Notes under the pieces: model-generated
Seen by the model: only the letters and a program-made list of their open reading frames with translations
Told to the model about the DNA's origin: nothing
Databases searched by the model: none
Program-made: the position numbers and the translations under genes
In this document: one piece after another, positions 60,611-64,000 of the stretch
Numbering within the stretch: the first letter of the stretch is position 1
Layout of the letters: each line of letters starts with the position of its first letter
Origin: an uncultured Woeseiaceae bacterium
GTDB lineage: Bacteria; Pseudomonadota; Gammaproteobacteria; Steroidobacterales; Woeseiaceae
DNA length: 64,000 bases
Direction of reading: 5' to 3'
Assembly (NCBI GenBank): GCA_945787845.1
Contig: CALZJH010000001.1
Location: 62,001-126,000 of the forward strand

Positions 60611-61678
60611 GTGAACCTCGATCAATTATTTCGCGACCGGAGCCGCTTGTTCTGGATCCTGAATGTGGCGGGCTGGACGGGCTATGCGCTGGCTGCCTGG
60701 CTGGGCGCGCTCGCGCACGAAAAACCGGAAGCCTTTTTCGCCGTCATCCTGGCGGCCGCGGTGAGTGGCTTCATCGGCACGCTGCCGTTGCGCACGCTCT
60801 ACCGGACCCTGTGGTCACGCTCCGTTTTCTTGCTCGGCACCGCGACCCTGCTTGCCTGCTATGTCATTGCGTTCTTCTGGCAATGGTTGCGCAATGTTCT
60901 CTACTACGACTGGGTCAAGAACAGCTGGCAGCCGGAGCATCTCATGGATTACGTGGGTGGCGTGCTCGGTTCGTTCTACATCATGCTGTGCTGGAGCGGA
61001 CTCTACTTCGGAATCAAGTACTACCAGCAACTGCAGGAGCAGACTGAGCAGACTCTGAAAGCCGTGGCAACCGCGCACCAGGCGCAGCTCAAGATGCTGC
61101 GTTACCAGCTGAACCCGCATTTCCTGTTCAACACGCTCAACGCGATCTCGACGCTTATTCTCGATGGTGCCAACCAGACCGCGAACCAGGCTGTGAGCCG
61201 GCTGAGCGATTTTCTGAGGTACACGCTCGACAGCGATCCGATGAAACGCGTCACACTCGGATCTGAGCTGTATGCGCTGGATCTGTATCTCGAAATCGAG
61301 AAGGTCCGCTTCGGTGACCGCCTGATCATCGAGAAAGACATCGACGAGCGTGCGACGAATGCGCTGGTGCCCAGCCTGATCCTGCAGCCGCTCATTGAGA
61401 ACGCGATCAAGTACGCGATTACGCCGAGCGAGCAAGGCGGCACGCTGCGAATCTCTGCCCGCGTACAGCGCGGCACGCTGGTGCTGCAGATTTCAGATAC
61501 CGGGCCGGGGCTGGATAACGGTGACAAAGGCCAGAAGTCCTGCGGCGTCGGGCTCCGCAATACTCGTGAGCGTTTGCAGCAGCTCTATGGCGATTCACAG
61601 GCCTTCACGCTCGGGCCGAACGAACCGACCGGCCTGACCGTGACGATCAATATTCCATTCGAGGAAGACGATGCTTAG
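60611..61678 (+). CDS. LytS/AlgZ-type sensor histidine kinase
   Basis: 355 residues from GTG 60611. Given the TATAAT at 60599-60604, the transcript may start at or next to this codon (leaderless), which fits the absence of a ribosome-binding site. There are four membrane helices to about 140. The His_kinase domain has phospho-acceptor His170 in YQLNPHFLFNTLNAIS, then an HATPase with LQPLIENAIKYAI and DTGPGLDNG. The input signal is unknown. It overlaps the response regulator gene by 8 bases. Confidence 0.92.
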   Translation: MNLDQLFRDRSRLFWILNVAGWTGYALAAWLGALAHEKPEAFFAVILAAAVSGFIGTLPLRTLYRTLWSRSVFLLGTATLLACYVIAFFWQWLRNVLYYDWVKNSWQPEHLMDYVGGVLGSFYIMLCWSGLYFGIKYYQQLQEQTEQTLKAVATAHQAQLKMLRYQLNPHFLFNTLNAISTLILDGANQTANQAVSRLSDFLRYTLDSDPMKRVTLGSELYALDLYLEIEKVRFGDRLIIEKDIDERATNALVPSLILQPLIENAIKYAITPSEQGGTLRISARVQRGTLVLQISDTGPGLDNGDKGQKSCGVGLRNTRERLQQLYGDSQAFTLGPNEPTGLTVTINIPFEEDDA

Positions 61679-62477
61679 GGCGCTGATCGTTGATGACGAG
61701 GAGCTGGCACGCCGGGGACTCGAGATTCGGCTGGCGGATTATTCCGATATCGAGATATGCGGCCAGGCATGCAACGGGCGTGAGGCGCTGGCGGCTGTGC
61801 GCGAGCAGGAGCCTGACCTGATGTTTCTCGACGTGCAGATGCCGGGCATGGACGGGTTCGAAGTGCTGCGCCGTTTGTCCGGAAGCGCCATGCCCGAGAT
61901 TATTTTTGTGACGGCCTATGACGAGTTTGCGCTCAAAGCCTTTGACGCCAATGCGCTCGACTACCTGCTTAAGCCGATCAATGACGAGCGCCTGCGCGAG
62001 GCGATCGAACGTGCCCGCCGGCATACGGACGAGAAGCTTGCCGACGAGCACCGCAACAAGCTGCTCAAATTCGTGTGCGAGCTGACCGGCCGTGAACTGA
62101 CGCTCGAGTCCGCACTGGAAGCGGCGGCCGGGGAGCACCAGCGCTATCCAAAACGCATCGCGATTCGTGACGGCTCCGCAACCCGGTGCGTCGACGTTGC
62201 GGCCATCGACTGGATTGATGCGGCCGGCGACTACATGTGCCTGCATTCGGCGGGCGACACGTTCGTGCTGCGGGGTACGATGAAGCATCTTGAGCAGGTG
62301 CTGGACCCCGCGACGTTTGTGCGTGTGCACCGGTCCGCCATCGTCAACCGTCACCGGGTGACGGCGATGCGACCGCACCGCAATGGCGAGTACTTTCTCC
62401 AGCTTGGGGACGCGGCGGAACTGAAACTCAGCCGCAAGTACAAGGCGAATCTCGAGCGCCTCGCTAATCACATCTAG
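61671..62477 (+). CDS. LytTR-family response regulator
   Basis: 268 residues. The receiver domain has the acidic pair VDDEE, phospho-Asp54 in LMFLDVQMPGMDG, Thr in VTAYDEFALKAF and Lys in YLLKPI. The C-terminal LytTR DNA-binding domain (about 160-265) has IDWIDAAGDYMCLHS and FVRVHRSAIVNRHRVT. It is the output partner of the overlapping kinase and likely binds the phased repeat upstream of the operon. Confidence 0.94.
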   Translation: MLRALIVDDEELARRGLEIRLADYSDIEICGQACNGREALAAVREQEPDLMFLDVQMPGMDGFEVLRRLSGSAMPEIIFVTAYDEFALKAFDANALDYLLKPINDERLREAIERARRHTDEKLADEHRNKLLKFVCELTGRELTLESALEAAAGEHQRYPKRIAIRDGSATRCVDVAAIDWIDAAGDYMCLHSAGDTFVLRGTMKHLEQVLDPATFVRVHRSAIVNRHRVTAMRPHRNGEYFLQLGDAAELKLSRKYKANLERLANHI

Positions 62478-62608
62478 TTATATGCCTGGCGGACCGGGCG
62501 GCCCGCACCTCTTATCGCAGATTCCAAACTGCTCGTCGCAAGCCATGCAACGATTCTCTGTCGGCATTCCTCTAAGGGGCATTGCGTCAATGTCATTGGG
62601 GAATCGAC

Positions 62609-64000
62609 ATGAACACAAGCGCACGACTCCTGGTTACCGCCTGCTTGCTGTTGTTTGCTGCGGAAGCGGCCGCCATCTACACCGTGAACGGCGAGCGCAA
62701 GTCTTTCGCGATTCAAAGGACCGATTCGCCACCGGTGATCGATGGAGTACTGGACGATGCCGTCTGGAAGCACACTGCGGCGATTGATGATTTCCACCAG
62801 ACCGTGCCAACGGACGGGGCGGCACCGACCGAGCAGACTATCGTCCGCGTGACCTATGACGATGAGTACCTCTATATCGCCGCAAACCTGCGCGACAGCG
62901 AGCCGCGAGCCATCCAGGCCAAGCAGATGATCCAGGGGAAGTTTTTCTACTCCGACGATCGCTTCTGGGTCACGCTCGATAGCTTCAACAACAAGCGCAA
63001 CGACTACTTCTTCCAGGTTAATGCGAACGGCGTCCGGCGTGATGCCCTGCGCGAAAACAATGCGCGCTTCATCGACGAGTGGGCCGCCATCTGGCTGGCC
63101 GAGTCACAGGTGCACGAAGACGGTTGGGCAACCGAGATCGCGATCCCGTTCAAGTCCATTTCCTTTAGGCCCGAAGCGGACACCTGGGGCATTAATTTTG
63201 GACGCGGTATTGTGCGCAAGCAGGAGTTCAACTTGTGGTCGTCGCACGACCGACAGGACTGGCCGGCCTACGGTGGCGAGGTGACGGGCATCGCGGAAAT
63301 CGAGCAGGGGCTGGGCCTCGATGTCGTGCCGTCGATCAACGTGAGCCAGCAGCGCGACCTCGTGGCCGGCGACGACCACAATGGGTTCGAGCCCTCGCTC
63401 GATGTGCGCTATCGCATCACACCCTCACTGAGCGCGACGCTGACGCTGAATACGGATTTCTCAACAGCAGAGATTGACGAACAACAGGTAGCCCTCGACA
63501 GGTTCTCGCTGTTCTTCCCGGAAAAGCGCGACTTCTTCCTGCAGGATGCGGGCATTTTCGAATTCGGCAACATCGACACCAACGGCAGGCCGTTTTTCTC
63601 CCGGCGTATCGGTTTGTCCGAAGACGGACAGGCCGTCGGCATCGATGGCGGCATCAAGCTGACGGGACGTATCGGCGACTTCAATGTCGGGACACTGGCT
63701 ATTCGACAGGAGGCGTCGGGCGACGTGTTGGCCAGGGACCTGTTCGTCGCACGCGGCTCGTACAACGTACTCGATGAGTCCGCTGTCGGTTTCATCATGA
63801 CCCACGGTGACCCGACATCGAACGAATCGAACTCGGTCGTCGGCGTGGACTTCCTGTACCGCGACAGTACGGGCCCGTTTGGCGAGATCATGACAGGCCG
63901 CTTCTGGGCACAGCAGAGCGACTCTTCCGACCTCGATGGTGACGACCGGGCTTTCGGTATGCAGCTCGAGATTCCGAGCGACAAGCTCTCCGCCTATGTC
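62609..64000 (+). CDS. DUF5916 outer-membrane protein with CBM9-like N-terminus, 3' end outside window
   Basis: The open frame runs from ATG 62609 (GGGGA upstream) to the window edge, 464 residues visible. A signal peptide ends near AEAAAIYT. A family-9 carbohydrate-binding-like domain follows (PVIDGVLDDAVWKHTAAIDD, YDDEYLYIAANLRD). Then come the DUF5916 marks LTLNTDFSTAEIDEQQVALD, RFSLFFPEKRDFFLQDAGIF and PFFSRRIGL. The family is predicted to form an outer-membrane barrel and is often found in marine heterotrophs. It may be part of the LytTR regulon, being directly downstream. Confidence 0.88.
   Translation, partial: MNTSARLLVTACLLLFAAEAAAIYTVNGERKSFAIQRTDSPPVIDGVLDDAVWKHTAAIDDFHQTVPTDGAAPTEQTIVRVTYDDEYLYIAANLRDSEPRAIQAKQMIQGKFFYSDDRFWVTLDSFNNKRNDYFFQVNANGVRRDALRENNARFIDEWAAIWLAESQVHEDGWATEIAIPFKSISFRPEADTWGINFGRGIVRKQEFNLWSSHDRQDWPAYGGEVTGIAEIEQGLGLDVVPSINVSQQRDLVAGDDHNGFEPSLDVRYRITPSLSATLTLNTDFSTAEIDEQQVALDRFSLFFPEKRDFFLQDAGIFEFGNIDTNGRPFFSRRIGLSEDGQAVGIDGGIKLTGRIGDFNVGTLAIRQEASGDVLARDLFVARGSYNVLDESAVGFIMTHGDPTSNESNSVVGVDFLYRDSTGPFGEIMTGRFWAQQSDSSDLDGDDRAFGMQLEIPSDKLSAYV

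Noticed and set aside
1-64000. tRNA or rRNA genes, transposases, integrases, CRISPR arrays
   Set aside because: Read on both strands, I found no sequence supporting any of these.

Overview
The window looks like chromosomal DNA of a free-living, probably marine gammaproteobacterium. The GC content is high, gene packing is tight with many ATGA overlaps, and the gene set resembles Woeseiales/Chromatiales-type heterotrophs: TonB-type-era outer-membrane DUF5916 protein, M16 and S9 peptidases, several acyl-CoA enzymes, an NSS Na+ symporter, NnrS and TPR-type ToxR/CadC-like regulators. That placement is inferred from gene content, not from a marker gene. I see no rRNA, tRNA, CRISPR array, transposase or integrase. 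No gap without a gene exceeds about 300 bases.

Layout. 1-5 kb: 3' part of a secreted nuclease with tandem lamin-tail domains, then two small membrane proteins, one a DUF2628/type IV pilin chimera. 5-11.6 kb: a six-gene minus-strand operon (RDD, SpoIIM-like, DUF4129, DUF4350, MoxR, DUF58) chained by 4-11 base overlaps. 11.8-14.5 kb: thiolase and small proteins. 14.55-18.07 kb: a two-gene signalling island (PhnD-like binding protein plus GGDEF-EAL protein) bracketed by a perfect 79-base direct repeat, one copy being the 3' end of a membrane hydrolase gene. This is the geometry of integration into a gene's 3' end. 18-28 kb: hydrolase, MAPEG, DUF4097, thioesterase, acyl-CoA dehydrogenase, an SGNH lipase divergent from a winged-helix/TPR regulator with a phased operator-like array between them, and a broken formamidase. 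29-34.5 kb: a fused small-molecule kinase/PLP phospho-lyase with a LuxR-type regulator, divergent from a racemase-aldehyde dehydrogenase pair. This is a plausible catabolic route for a phosphorylatable amino alcohol such as 5-hydroxylysine or ethanolamine. 34.5-50.6 kb: acyl-CoA dehydrogenase, MFS and NSS transporters, an orphan secretin-N-domain-like protein, SDR, S9 peptidase, YgiQ radical SAM protein, aldehyde dehydrogenase, a ThDP enzyme and a lipoprotein. 50.7-64 kb: a DsbD-TlpA fusion preceded by a coupled 21-codon ORF, an M16 double peptidase, an ACR3-NnrS pair, a serine hydrolase, and a LytS/LytTR-type two-component operon. That operon's promoter has a consensus -10, no -35, and a 21-base-phased direct repeat typical of LytTR sites. 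The window ends inside a DUF5916 outer-membrane protein.

The strongest leads for new biology are the 79-base-repeat signalling island, the kinase/phospho-lyase locus, the predicted LytTR-controlled leaderless promoter, and the DsbD-TlpA fusion.
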